This document shows, in pieces, positions 7,058 to 14,425 of a stretch of DNA of 17,183 nt (position 1 is the first letter of the stretch; every line of letters begins with the position of its first letter). The translations under genes were made by a program, and so were the position numbers. The DNA is taken from contig CANONE010000029.1 of assembly GCA_947567585.1 (NCBI GenBank), positions 1-17,183 on the forward strand, in the 5' to 3' direction. Origin of the DNA: an uncultured Clostridia bacterium. GTDB lineage: Bacteria > Bacillota > Clostridia > Oscillospirales > Acutalibacteraceae. The notes under the pieces were generated by a model. It did no database searches and was not told the DNA's origin. It was given only the letters and a program-made list of their open reading frames with translations.

Positions 7058-7772
7058 GTTCTCCTCCCGCTATCCCCCATAGGGAATTTTGCTCTTCCTC
7101 CAGCTCCTCCATCCGTCCAATCCGGTAGGCTTCCAGGAAAAAATCATACATGGGCAGCAGGCCCATAAAGGAGTCTGTCAGAAGCCGGGGAAGCTCCGGA
7201 GTGAACAGCGCCTCCCGAAAGAAATTCTCCCAACCTACGCTGGCCTGCTTGCGGTTGTACCAGGGGTCGATCACCGGGCCAAAGGAGCCCTTGGGCCGTT
7301 TATACTCGTCGCCCCACAGCCGGGCCGTCTCCCGGCAGGGCAGACCTTCCGCCAGCTGGACAAAGCCCGCCGGGTCCTTATCGATCATCCGCCGAAAGAC
7401 GGCCCCTTGCCGGGCGGACCTGTCCCAGTATCCCAAACCATGCGAAGTGCCCTCCCGGTTCAGTTCAAACCAGAACATGGGTCCCTGCCGGGCCGCGTCC
7501 CCCTCCTGTAGGGAAAACCACAGGTTGTCCTGGTAGGGCCCCCGGCCGAACAGCCGCCGGGCGTCCCGGTAAATGCGGGAAACATGCAGGCTCAGGTCCC
7601 TTTGGGGCAGGTGGTTTCGCATGAATTCCAAGGTTTCCTGGGCCAGGGCCTTAAATGGTTTGTCCAGTACTTTCACAAACTCCTCTTTGTGGGCCTGAAA
7701 CCAGGGGCGCTCATTGTTTAGGGACAATTCCCACAAAAAGTCTATACTCTTTTGGGTCAGCGGGTTTTCCAC
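7047..7772 (-). CDS. DUF2461 domain-containing protein
   Basis: A 241-residue protein that looks like the DUF2461 (TIGR02453) family, whose function is not established. Supporting segments are SIDFLWELSLNNERPWFQAHKEEF near the N-terminus, the RIYRDARRLFGRGPYQDN region with conserved basic and aromatic residues, and an EDPWYNRK-like stretch (VIDPWYNRKQASVGW). No membrane segment or signal peptide is seen, so it is likely cytosolic. I chose GTG at 7772 because AAAGGAG lies 8 nt upstream; the in-frame GTG at 7781 overlaps that ribosome site. It is 24 nt after aroC, and its 3' end overlaps pheA by 11 nt, so it is embedded in the aromatic block without a known pathway role. Confidence 0.85.
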   Translation of the reverse strand: MENPLTQKSIDFLWELSLNNERPWFQAHKEEFVKVLDKPFKALAQETLEFMRNHLPQRDLSLHVSRIYRDARRLFGRGPYQDNLWFSLQEGDAARQGPMFWFELNREGTSHGLGYWDRSARQGAVFRRMIDKDPAGFVQLAEGLPCRETARLWGDEYKRPKGSFGPVIDPWYNRKQASVGWENFFREALFTPELPRLLTDSFMGLLPMYDFFLEAYRIGRMEELEEEQNSLWGIAGGEHGE

Positions 7773-7796
7773 AGGACTCACTCCTTTCCTACCTCT

Positions 7797-8888
7797 CTAC
7801 AGCATCCCGCTCTGGGCCAGCAGCTCCAGCGCGGCCACGCAGGCCGCCGCTTCCACCACTGCCGCCGCCCTGGGCACAATGCAAGGGTCATGCCGCCCGG
7901 TGACCGTCAGCTTTCCATTGGCGTGAGTACGCAGGTCTACTGTGTCCTGCTCCTGGCTGATGGAGGGAGTAGGCTTAAAAGCTACCCGGAAAATCACCGG
8001 CATACCGTTGGAGATGCCCCCCAAAACGCCCCCGGCCCGGTTATTCCTTGCTTGGACTTTACCTGCCGCGTCCACATACATGGGGTCGTTGTTCTCGCTG
8101 CCCCGAAGCTCCGCCGCCCCAAAGCCCGCGCCAAACTCAATGCCCTTTACCGCGGGGATCCCAAAAACCAAAGAGGCGATCAGGTTCTCCACCCCGCCGA
8201 ACATGGGGTTCCCCACCCCCACCGGCATCCCTGTCAAAGCGCATTCCACCGTACCGCCTACACTGTCCCGGGCCATGCGGGCCCTTTCGATCTCTCCCCG
8301 CATAGCATCCTGGGCGGCAGGGTCGATAACGGGAAAATATGTCTGGCTCAGCCGCCTCATAAGCTCCGGCGCGGGCCCCTCCGGGTGAAAAGCCTGGTCC
8401 TTCACCCCCGCTACGCTGGATACATGCGCCGCCGCCAGAATTCCCCGGCGCTCTAAAAGCTGCCGGGCTACCGCCCCCGCAAACACCAGCGGGGCGGTCA
8501 GCCGCCCGGAAAAATGTCCGCCGCCCCGGACGTCGTTGCAGCCCTTGTACTTGACAAAGGCGGTGTAATCCGCGTGTCCCGGCCGGGGCAGGAACTTTAA
8601 CTGGCTATAGTCTTTCGAACGCTGGTTGGTATTTTCGATAATGGCGCATAGGGGCGCGCCGGTGGTAACCCCCTCCAGCAGCCCGCAAAGGACCTTGGGC
8701 TCGTCCGCCTCCCTGCGGGTGGTGGCGGTAGGGTCCTGGCCAGGGGCCCGGCGGGCCATCTGGGCCAATATTTTTTCCCAATCAATGGCCTCCCCCGCGG
8801 GAAGGCCGTCAATATTCACGCCAATGGCCGCTGTGTGGCTGCCCCCAAAAATAGAAATCCGTATGCGCTGGCCCCAGCTAGACGACAT
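7797..8888 (-). CDS. aroC: Chorismate synthase
   Basis: Last enzyme of the shared shikimate pathway: removes phosphate from EPSP to give chorismate, using reduced FMN without net redox change. The 363-residue length is normal. Recognisable FMN/EPSP-site segments are FGGSHT (14-19), LPRPGHADY (100-108), DVRGGGHFSGRLTAP (119-133), AGGVLGGISNGMPV in the C-terminal half, and GRHDPCIVPRAAAVVEA near the end. The HFSGRLTAP form differs from the more widespread RSSARET signature; from memory it is common in Clostridia. The ATG at 8888 is preferred to the GTG at 8897 because AGGAGG lies 8 nt before it. The gene starts inside the last 11 nt of aroA, so the two are probably translationally coupled. Confidence 0.96.
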   Translation of the reverse strand: MSSSWGQRIRISIFGGSHTAAIGVNIDGLPAGEAIDWEKILAQMARRAPGQDPTATTRREADEPKVLCGLLEGVTTGAPLCAIIENTNQRSKDYSQLKFLPRPGHADYTAFVKYKGCNDVRGGGHFSGRLTAPLVFAGAVARQLLERRGILAAAHVSSVAGVKDQAFHPEGPAPELMRRLSQTYFPVIDPAAQDAMRGEIERARMARDSVGGTVECALTGMPVGVGNPMFGGVENLIASLVFGIPAVKGIEFGAGFGAAELRGSENNDPMYVDAAGKVQARNNRAGGVLGGISNGMPVIFRVAFKPTPSISQEQDTVDLRTHANGKLTVTGRHDPCIVPRAAAVVEAAACVAALELLAQSGML

Positions 8889-10173
8889 CCGCCGCACCTC
8901 CTAGTTTTCTCAAGTCCTCATAAAAGGCCGGGTAGGTTTTGTTGACGCTCCAGGCGTCCGTCACCCGGACCGGCTCTTCGCTGCGCAGTCCAGCCCCCGC
9001 CAAAGACATCAGCACCCGGTGGTCGTTGCAGCCTTGGGCCAGCCCGCCGCTTAAGCGCTCTACCCCCTGTACGATCAGCTGGTCCTCCGTGGACCAGGCC
9101 CTGCCCCCCAGAGCGTTAATGGCCTCCCGCATGGACTCGATCCGGTCGCTTTCTTTCAGGCGCAGCCGGGCGGCCCCTGTAAACCGGGTCTCCCCCTCGC
9201 TGAGAGCCGCGCACACAGCCGCAGCGGGAACCATGTCTGTGATCTGAGACACATCCACTGTCTGCCCCCGCAGGCCGCCAAAGGGCGCATGGCAGCGCCG
9301 GTTTTCCGCCACCAGCTCCCCGTTTTCCCAGGAAATATCCAGTCCAAAGCCCCCGAAAACCTCCACGCAGGCCCGGTCGCCCTGTAGAGAGTCCGGTCGA
9401 AGTCCGGCGATACGGACCTGGGCTCCGCTGGGGGAAAGCGCCGCCAGATTTAAGAAAAAGGCCGCATGGGACCAGTCGCCCTCCACGGCATATTCCTGGG
9501 AGGCATAGCGTTGGTTCCCCTCCACCTGCCAGCCTCCCGCAACAGGACGAACCCTTATGCCGAAGTCCGCCAGCATGGCAAGGGTCATGTCCACATAGCC
9601 TTGGGATTCCAGAGGAGAGGTGAGCAGGATCTCGCTGGCGCCCGGCAGCAGGGGCAGGGCCAGCAAAAGCCCTGTTACAAACTGGGAGCTGACATTCCCC
9701 GGCAGCTCATACCGCCCCGGCTGCAAGCGGCCCTCAATTTCCAAGGGAAGGCCGCCCTGGGTGCGGAAATCCACCCCGTGACCGGGCAGCAGCCGGCTGT
9801 ATACTCCCAAAGGCCGCTGGGGCAGCCGCCCCTGTCCGGTAAACCGCCAGCGTCCGCCCAGCGCCGCCGCCACAGGGATGATAAACCGCAGCAGCGCCCC
9901 AGATTCCCCGCAGTCCAGCTCCCCGCCGTTTGGAGGCGTGTTCTTTTTGTGGATCAGCATCCCGCGCCCCCCAGGTTCATATTCCACAGCCGCGCCCAGA
10001 GCCTGGGCTCCCCGCACAGCAGCCTCAACGTCCCCGCCGCCCTCCATGTTTCGCAGCGTGCAGTCCCCTTCGGAGAGGGCCGCGCACAGTATAGCCCGGA
10101 TAGCGGCAGATTTGCTGGCGGGCATCCGCACCCGGCCGCCGGAAAAGCTGGCGCCATATCGTACCTCAGGCAT
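8878..10173 (-). CDS. aroA: 3-phosphoshikimate 1-carboxyvinyltransferase (EPSP synthase)
   Basis: Sixth shikimate step: joins phosphoenolpyruvate to shikimate-3-phosphate to give EPSP, the substrate of the chorismate synthase encoded next. The 431 residues match the family (about 427). Visible signatures: MPASKSAAIRAI (17-28, substrate lysine in P-x-S-K-S), LDCGESGALLRF around residue 85-95 (PEP-site region), GQGRLPQRPLGVY, LRLKESDRI and NDHRVLMSLAGAG near the C-terminus. The PEP loop reads ESGALLR rather than the NAGTAMR of enterobacterial enzymes; that loop affects glyphosate binding, so sensitivity may differ. The ATG at 10173 has AAGGAG 8 nt upstream; the open frame extends to 10236 but would overlap the upstream gene without a ribosome site. 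It overlaps aroC by 11 nt. Confidence 0.96.
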   Translation of the reverse strand: MPEVRYGASFSGGRVRMPASKSAAIRAILCAALSEGDCTLRNMEGGGDVEAAVRGAQALGAAVEYEPGGRGMLIHKKNTPPNGGELDCGESGALLRFIIPVAAALGGRWRFTGQGRLPQRPLGVYSRLLPGHGVDFRTQGGLPLEIEGRLQPGRYELPGNVSSQFVTGLLLALPLLPGASEILLTSPLESQGYVDMTLAMLADFGIRVRPVAGGWQVEGNQRYASQEYAVEGDWSHAAFFLNLAALSPSGAQVRIAGLRPDSLQGDRACVEVFGGFGLDISWENGELVAENRRCHAPFGGLRGQTVDVSQITDMVPAAAVCAALSEGETRFTGAARLRLKESDRIESMREAINALGGRAWSTEDQLIVQGVERLSGGLAQGCNDHRVLMSLAGAGLRSEEPVRVTDAWSVNKTYPAFYEDLRKLGGAADVV

Positions 10174-10207
10174 TACACTCGCTCCTTTTCGTTTCAATCC
10201 CGCCTGC

Positions 10208-11086
10208 TTATCGCGGGCGGTAGCTGACAAAGGCAAAGCTCCGGCTGTCCGGAGACCAGGAATTTACGTTGATGGTGCCCTGCCCGCCGTACAGCTGGGC
10301 AATGGTCCGCACAGGGCCCCCGGCGGCGTCCATCAGCCGCAGTTCCACCTCTTTCCCCGGCAGGTGCTCATGGGGAGCCAAGTCCCCCTTGCGGTAGGCC
10401 AGCATCACCACCAGCTGGCCGTTGGGAGACACATGGGGAAACCAGGTGTTCCGGTCCTGGCAGAAGGTCATCTGCGTCTGGCCTGAGCCGTCGGCCCGCA
10501 TACGCCACGCCTGCATCAATCCGGTGCGCACGGAATTAAACCAGATATACTCGCCTGTATTGTCAAATTCCGGACCGTCGTTCAGGCCGGGAGCGTCTGT
10601 CAGCCGCCGCTCCTGCCCGCCCCCGGCCGGAATGGAATAGATATCAAACTCTCCGGCGCGCTGGGCGCAGTAGATTAAGGTCTTCCCATCCGGAGACCAG
10701 CCGTGGAGATAGCTGGGGCCCTCGGGCGTGACCAGGCGGGGCTCCCCGCCGGAAATGGGCATGGTATATACCCGGGAAAGGCCGTCCGCCTCCGTCATAT
10801 GGCTGATGGCAATGGCAGAGCCGTCCGGCGAGAGAACATGATCGTTGTTGCAGCGCTGGGCGGAGCCTGTGGGAATCACCGCGCTCTTCCGGGAGGCCAG
10901 ATCAAAACGGTACAGCCTGCCTCCGCAGTTATACACGAGGTACCCGCCGTCCTTAGACCAGTTGGGCGCCTCAATAACCTCTGAGAACTCCGCCAAAACC
11001 TCCCTGCGGCCGGTATCGATGTGGTAAAGCTCCAAAACAGAGGACTCATCCCGAGCCCAAGGATTCTTTTTGATGATATTTGGCAT
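10208..11086 (-). CDS. TolB-like PD40 beta-propeller protein
   Basis: A 292-residue protein made of WD40-like PD40 repeats: APNWSKDGGYLVYN, LSPDGSAIAIS, GWSPDGKTLIYCA, FDNTGEYIWFN, VSPNGQLVVML and SWSPDSRSFAFVS, spaced about 45 residues apart, consistent with a six-bladed propeller. TolB and peptidase propellers use such folds for protein or carbohydrate contacts. There is no signal peptide or attached peptidase domain, so it is probably cytosolic; the ligand is unknown. I chose the ATG at 11086 because AAGGAG lies 8 nt upstream; the ATG at 11107 puts that site inside the gene. It is the first gene of the seven-gene block, 34 nt before aroA, behind the repeat-borne promoter at 11276-11304. 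Confidence 0.85.
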   Translation of the reverse strand: MPNIIKKNPWARDESSVLELYHIDTGRREVLAEFSEVIEAPNWSKDGGYLVYNCGGRLYRFDLASRKSAVIPTGSAQRCNNDHVLSPDGSAIAISHMTEADGLSRVYTMPISGGEPRLVTPEGPSYLHGWSPDGKTLIYCAQRAGEFDIYSIPAGGGQERRLTDAPGLNDGPEFDNTGEYIWFNSVRTGLMQAWRMRADGSGQTQMTFCQDRNTWFPHVSPNGQLVVMLAYRKGDLAPHEHLPGKEVELRLMDAAGGPVRTIAQLYGGQGTINVNSWSPDSRSFAFVSYRPR

Positions 11087-11205
11087 ATCGCCCACTCCTT
11101 CATTCATGTGAGAAATAGAGTTGCCCGATCCGGCCGCCGGTCAAATTAGGAAAAAGCCGGCGCTTTTCCAAAGGAAAAGAGAAGTTCTCCGCACTTCAAG
11201 GGTTC

Positions 11206-11286
11206 TCCGGATGTACCTTTGCGTACATTACACCATAAATCTGCTTGGAGTTTTCCGGATGTACGCTTTGCGTACATTATACCACA
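11206..11286 (-). repeat. Modular promoter-bearing repeat, copy 2 (upstream of aromatic block)
   Basis: Two tandem units with a 48-bp period. The first unit starts at 11206, with a damaged palindrome at 11211-11228, one base shorter (ATGTAC/GTACAT, loop CTTTGC). The second unit starts at 11254 with the intact palindrome at 11259-11277. Bases 11254-11286 are identical to 1063-1095, and 11232-11258 match 991-1017 with 3 differences. A separate hairpin CTTTTCC-AAA-GGAAAAG at 11163-11179 recalls the one in copy 1. Confidence 0.75.
11259..11277 (-). promoter_or_regulatory. Perfect palindrome at predicted transcription start (possible operator), second copy
   Basis: Same 19-nt sequence as 1068-1086, overlapping the last bases of the -10 and the expected +1 of the promoter for the seven-gene block. 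Either a repressor site or a 5'-end RNA hairpin. Confidence 0.5.
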
Positions 11287-11304
11287 TATGCGCCCCGTGC
11301 GCAA
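11276..11304 (-). promoter_or_regulatory. Probable promoter of the PD40-aroA-aroC-DUF2461-pheA-GNAT-GTPase block
   Basis: Minus strand: TTGCGC (11299-11304), 17-nt spacer, TATAAT (11276-11281) with an extended -10 (TGG before it). The -35 is poor but the extended -10 can compensate. The leader to the ATG at 11086 would be about 185 nt. I found no T-box signature in it. Confidence 0.6.
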
Positions 11305-11428
11305 CGGGCAAGTAGCGGGCATCCACGCAGCCGGCCGCCTGTTTATAGGAGTTATGGACAAGATGGCGCCAAGAATGCAGAGCCAAAGCCGCGTCTTTTG
11401 ATCGAGATGGGGCTCTTATAAAAAAGGT

Positions 11429-11457
11429 TTGATTTTTCCGGCGAATTCATGTAATAT
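11429..11457 (+). promoter_or_regulatory. Promoter of the zinc-ribbon membrane protein gene
   Basis: Plus strand: TTGATT (11429-11434), 17-nt spacer, TAATAT (11452-11457). The start of transcription would be about 55 nt before the ATG at 11521. The rest of the 434-nt intergenic region (11087-11520) holds the repeat and no convincing gene. Confidence 0.7.
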
Positions 11458-11520
11458 AGGAATGGTTGGATTCTTATCCGGCTATTTGGCACCGAAAACT
11501 TTAATTTTGGAGGGTATTCT

Positions 11521-12549
11521 ATGATTTGTCCAAACTGCGGCCGGGAAATCCCGGACGGCACCATATGTCCCTGCACTCTGGAGGCTCCGCCGCCCCTTTC
11601 TGACAATCCGGCGGTAAACGCCATGAAGACTGTGGGCTCCTCCGGCCTGTTCCTGGCTCTTGCCATTCTTTTTTCCGCCTCGGCGCTGCTGGCCGTATTC
11701 TCCTCCGCCGGTATAAACGACAGCCTTTCCAACATCCTCTACTACGCCTATTCCATGGGCGTGGACATGAACAGCATCAACTATATGATGGACATGATGC
11801 ACTCCACCACCATTGTCAACGCGGTGATCAGTTCAATCCCAGCTATTCTTACCGCCGTAGCGGCCTGGATTCATTACGGAACCTGCCGCAATATCCAAAG
11901 CGGGAATATTTCCACCGCCGGCCTGACCATCTATAAGGTTCTCGCCTACATAAACCTAATTGGCCTGTGCCTGGCTACTTTTTTTGTGGTGGCTATCGCC
12001 GTCATTGTGATTATCATGGTAGCCGGCAGCAGCTTCCCGGTAGATTCCCTGTTTGGCGCCAGCGCCTACGCGGCCAGCGGCCAGGAAGTCAGGCTCTCTC
12101 TCATCCTGATCTTCGGCATCTTTGCCGCCTTCTTCGCTTTCTTTATGGCTTTGGCTATCGCCTACCAGGCCAGTATCATCCGCACCATCAACCGCGCCAA
12201 GATCATTGCCGCTACCGGTCTGGCGGACGCCCGGGTTTCCGGATATTTGATCGGTATGAACTATGTGCTGGCGGTTATCAGCGTTATTTTCGCGCTGACC
12301 TCCCTGGCGCTGGCCCCGCTTTCCGCCATTGCCAGCTTGGTTGCGGCGGCAGACAGAATCCTTGCTGCCGTACTGCTCTCCCGCTACCGCAAAGCCATGG
12401 AATTGGTGATCTTCCCGCCGGTAGCGCCTCCGGTTCCCCCGCAGATTTACGGGATCCCCCAGCCGGATGCCCCCATGCCCCCTGCCGGGGACGTTCAGGA
12501 GGCTCTTGATCAAGATTCCGATTCGGAAGAGAATCAGCCGCCCCAATAA
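11521..12549 (+). CDS. Zinc-ribbon multi-pass membrane protein, function unknown
   Basis: A 342-residue protein. The N-terminus MICPNCGREIPDGTICPC gives cysteines at 3, 6, 16 and 18, a short zinc-ribbon-like pattern in which the second pair is CxC rather than the usual CxxC. Hydrophobic segments follow at about 42-62, 97-118, 138-168, 192-216 and 242-288, so five or six membrane spans. The tail (300-342) is proline-rich and then acidic (DQDSDSEENQPPQ), probably cytosolic and disordered. The start is clear: GGAGGG lies 6 nt before the ATG. It has its own promoter and terminator. I do not recognise a named family; N-terminal zinc ribbons on small membrane proteins are common in Clostridia but mostly uncharacterised. 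Confidence 0.85.
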   Translation: MICPNCGREIPDGTICPCTLEAPPPLSDNPAVNAMKTVGSSGLFLALAILFSASALLAVFSSAGINDSLSNILYYAYSMGVDMNSINYMMDMMHSTTIVNAVISSIPAILTAVAAWIHYGTCRNIQSGNISTAGLTIYKVLAYINLIGLCLATFFVVAIAVIVIIMVAGSSFPVDSLFGASAYAASGQEVRLSLILIFGIFAAFFAFFMALAIAYQASIIRTINRAKIIAATGLADARVSGYLIGMNYVLAVISVIFALTSLALAPLSAIASLVAAADRILAAVLLSRYRKAMELVIFPPVAPPVPPQIYGIPQPDAPMPPAGDVQEALDQDSDSEENQPPQ

Positions 12550-12583
12550 ATAGCATCCTGAATACAGAGCATACTAAATAGAA

Positions 12584-12634
12584 CGCGCGGTTTTTGTCAC
12601 GGGTCCGTCCTGTACAAAAGCCGCGCGCTTTTTT
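12584..12634 (+). terminator. Intrinsic terminator of the zinc-ribbon gene
   Basis: CGCGCGG (12584-12590) pairs with CCGCGCG (12621-12627); the adjacent TTTTGT/ACAAAA segments extend the stem after a small mismatch. A run of six T follows at 12629-12634. It lies 35 nt after the stop codon. Confidence 0.85.
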
Positions 12635-12693
12635 GAGGGATCCGCGTACTGTTAAGCCGCCAGTGCGTCTGGACGCTTTCAGCAGGAAATCAT

Positions 12694-12744
12694 AAAAATT
12701 CCCTCCCAGGTGGTAAAAGGGCTTTCCGCCGCCTGGGAGGGAAT
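12694..12744 (-). terminator. Intrinsic terminator of the ABC exporter operon
   Basis: Perfect 13-bp stem ATTCCCTCCCAGG (12698-12710) with CCTGGGAGGGAAT (12732-12744), 21-nt loop. On the minus strand the stem runs directly into TTTTT. It lies about 40 nt after the permease stop codon at 12785. Confidence 0.88.
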
Positions 12745-12784
12745 ACAATTTTACACCCGCGTTCCGGGCGTGTTTAGAAGCCTG

Positions 12785-14425
12785 TCAGCGGCCGTTGAAA
12801 TCAGCATATTGCAGCAGGTTCCTGCATAGAAACATAACCAGCACCGCCACCGGCACATTGGCCAGCGTCAGGCCCAGCAGCATGCCCGCAAACCCGGGCA
12901 GCAGCCCCAACAAAGCAGCCCCTAGGATAATGCCGGGAACCGCCAGCAGCATCATGGCGACTATGTAGAAAAACAGCACCAGTCCCTTGGAACGCACCGA
13001 ACCGAACACCCGCTCTATCAGCATGTTCCCGGAAATAAACAGCAGGGAGAAGGAGACCCGCGCCACCATGCACATCACGGTATCTATGGGCCCCACGCCC
13101 AAAATAAGCGAGATGGGGATAAAAATCGCCACCGCCTCGCAGCAGTCCGCCAGAAGGTTTTCTCCAATGGCCCACAGCAGTTTTTTCAAAGGCGGCTCCG
13201 GCAGCAGGTAAATATAGGGCTTGGTCAGTTCCCAGTTAAAGCGCCCCGTGCCCTCGGAAAAAATCTGCATGTAGGTGCTCATGGTAAACATGGCCACAAA
13301 GGCCGGCGTCTTGTCCTCTTCATCCGAAAAAATGAAGCTATAGAGAACCGTGCAGCCGATCACCACCAGCATGAAGATTAAGGATGTTTTCGAAAACAGA
13401 AACGCCCCGGACCGCCGGTTTTCCAGCATGTGCTTGTGAAAGAGGGCGCTGGCCCCCGCCCCTTTGTGCAGCCCGGTCTTTCCCACACGGACCTTCTTGG
13501 GAGTGACTTCGGCAGGCTGGCCCTCCCTTTTGGCGGTGATGGCGGACTGGGCCACCTCGGCCGTCTGCAAAACGTCCTCATAGTAGTTGTTTTTGTTCTT
13601 TACCACCAGGCCCAGGGCCAGCCCAAAAGCCGCCAGCATCAAAAAGGCGCAAAGGCCGGTGATAAGATACTCCCCCGTAAACAGGCCGCCAATGACGCCC
13701 GCCGCCCAGCCGGACACCGGGAAGAAAATCCCCACGCCGGCCAGGAACCCGGCCCCGGCCTCCAATCCGCCGGAAAGCGAAAACTCCAGCTCTCCCCCAG
13801 ACGCCTCCGCCGAGGCCGCCAGAGTGGGGACGCAGCGTATCAGCAAGCCCGCCGCAAAGGCAAGGGCCAGCCCGTAAACGCAAAATTTGGAAATACGCCG
13901 GGCCCCTTCATTGCCGCTGGTACGGGTATACACCGCCATGGCGCAGACCTGCCCTAAAAACAGGCACAATCCGTACCCCACCACGATCAGCAAAAGATGG
14001 GTGTATTCCAGCCCATACAGCCCGTGCAGCCAATTGTACTGGAAAAGCAGAAAGAAACCCAGCAGCAGCGAAAGCCCCAGCTGCCGGAACAGCCCGTAAA
14101 ACAGTACTTTGTTGGGCCGCAGGGGCGAGGGGAACAGCATGCTCACATCTGAAAGCGTAAACATGGGATAGTTGCCCGCGCCGCCATTGACGCCATTGAG
14201 AAAGGTCATCAGAAACATAAAGCTATAAAAAAGCACCATAATGGCTGTCAGCTCGTACAGGGGGCGCGCCTCTATATGTTCGCTGTTCACCTGGCCGCCA
14301 ATGGTGGAAAGCACCAAAGCCGCCGCTAAAACAATCACGTAAATCAGCTTGGCTGGGTGCTTCACAGCCTCCTTCAGCTGGTTTTTAAGCTTGACAACAG
14401 TTAGGTAAACCAATGGGCTTTTCAT
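12785..14425 (-). CDS. ABC exporter membrane protein (permease), 'putative ABC exporter' type
   Basis: A 546-residue integral membrane subunit that would pair with the ATPase encoded just upstream. Hydrophobic stretches are visible at about 27-44, 57-78, 106-130, 142-165, 180-200, 222-248, 253-275, 346-366, 428-446, 455-472, 481-508 and 512-535. A cytosolic, charged linker (about 276-340, KNKNNYYEDVLQTAEVAQSA then KKVRVGKTGLHKG) divides two halves, and a conserved-looking YLLPEPPLKKLLWAI loop lies at 406-420. This resembles the Pfam 'putative ABC exporter' group, but I cannot run a profile. The start ATG at 14425 forms ATGA with the stop of the ATPase gene (4-nt overlap), so the two are translationally coupled. 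The substrate is unknown. Confidence 0.85.
   Translation of the reverse strand: MKSPLVYLTVVKLKNQLKEAVKHPAKLIYVIVLAAALVLSTIGGQVNSEHIEARPLYELTAIMVLFYSFMFLMTFLNGVNGGAGNYPMFTLSDVSMLFPSPLRPNKVLFYGLFRQLGLSLLLGFFLLFQYNWLHGLYGLEYTHLLLIVVGYGLCLFLGQVCAMAVYTRTSGNEGARRISKFCVYGLALAFAAGLLIRCVPTLAASAEASGGELEFSLSGGLEAGAGFLAGVGIFFPVSGWAAGVIGGLFTGEYLITGLCAFLMLAAFGLALGLVVKNKNNYYEDVLQTAEVAQSAITAKREGQPAEVTPKKVRVGKTGLHKGAGASALFHKHMLENRRSGAFLFSKTSLIFMLVVIGCTVLYSFIFSDEEDKTPAFVAMFTMSTYMQIFSEGTGRFNWELTKPYIYLLPEPPLKKLLWAIGENLLADCCEAVAIFIPISLILGVGPIDTVMCMVARVSFSLLFISGNMLIERVFGSVRSKGLVLFFYIVAMMLLAVPGIILGAALLGLLPGFAGMLLGLTLANVPVAVLVMFLCRNLLQYADFNGR

Noticed and set aside
11087..11270. T-box or aromatic leader-peptide attenuator ahead of the aro/phe block
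   Set aside because: No T-box sequence (TGGNACCGCG-like) and no short reading frame rich in Phe, Tyr or Trp was seen in the leader.
11146..11361. Leftward 71-codon open frame in the 11087-11520 intergenic region
   Set aside because: It crosses the promoter and palindrome of the repeat, has no good ribosome site, and its composition looks like translated repeat.
11354..11401. 15-codon reading frame starting MDKMAPRM behind GGAG
   Set aside because: The GGAG is only 2 nt from the ATG, the peptide has no recognisable feature and it lies alone in non-coding DNA.
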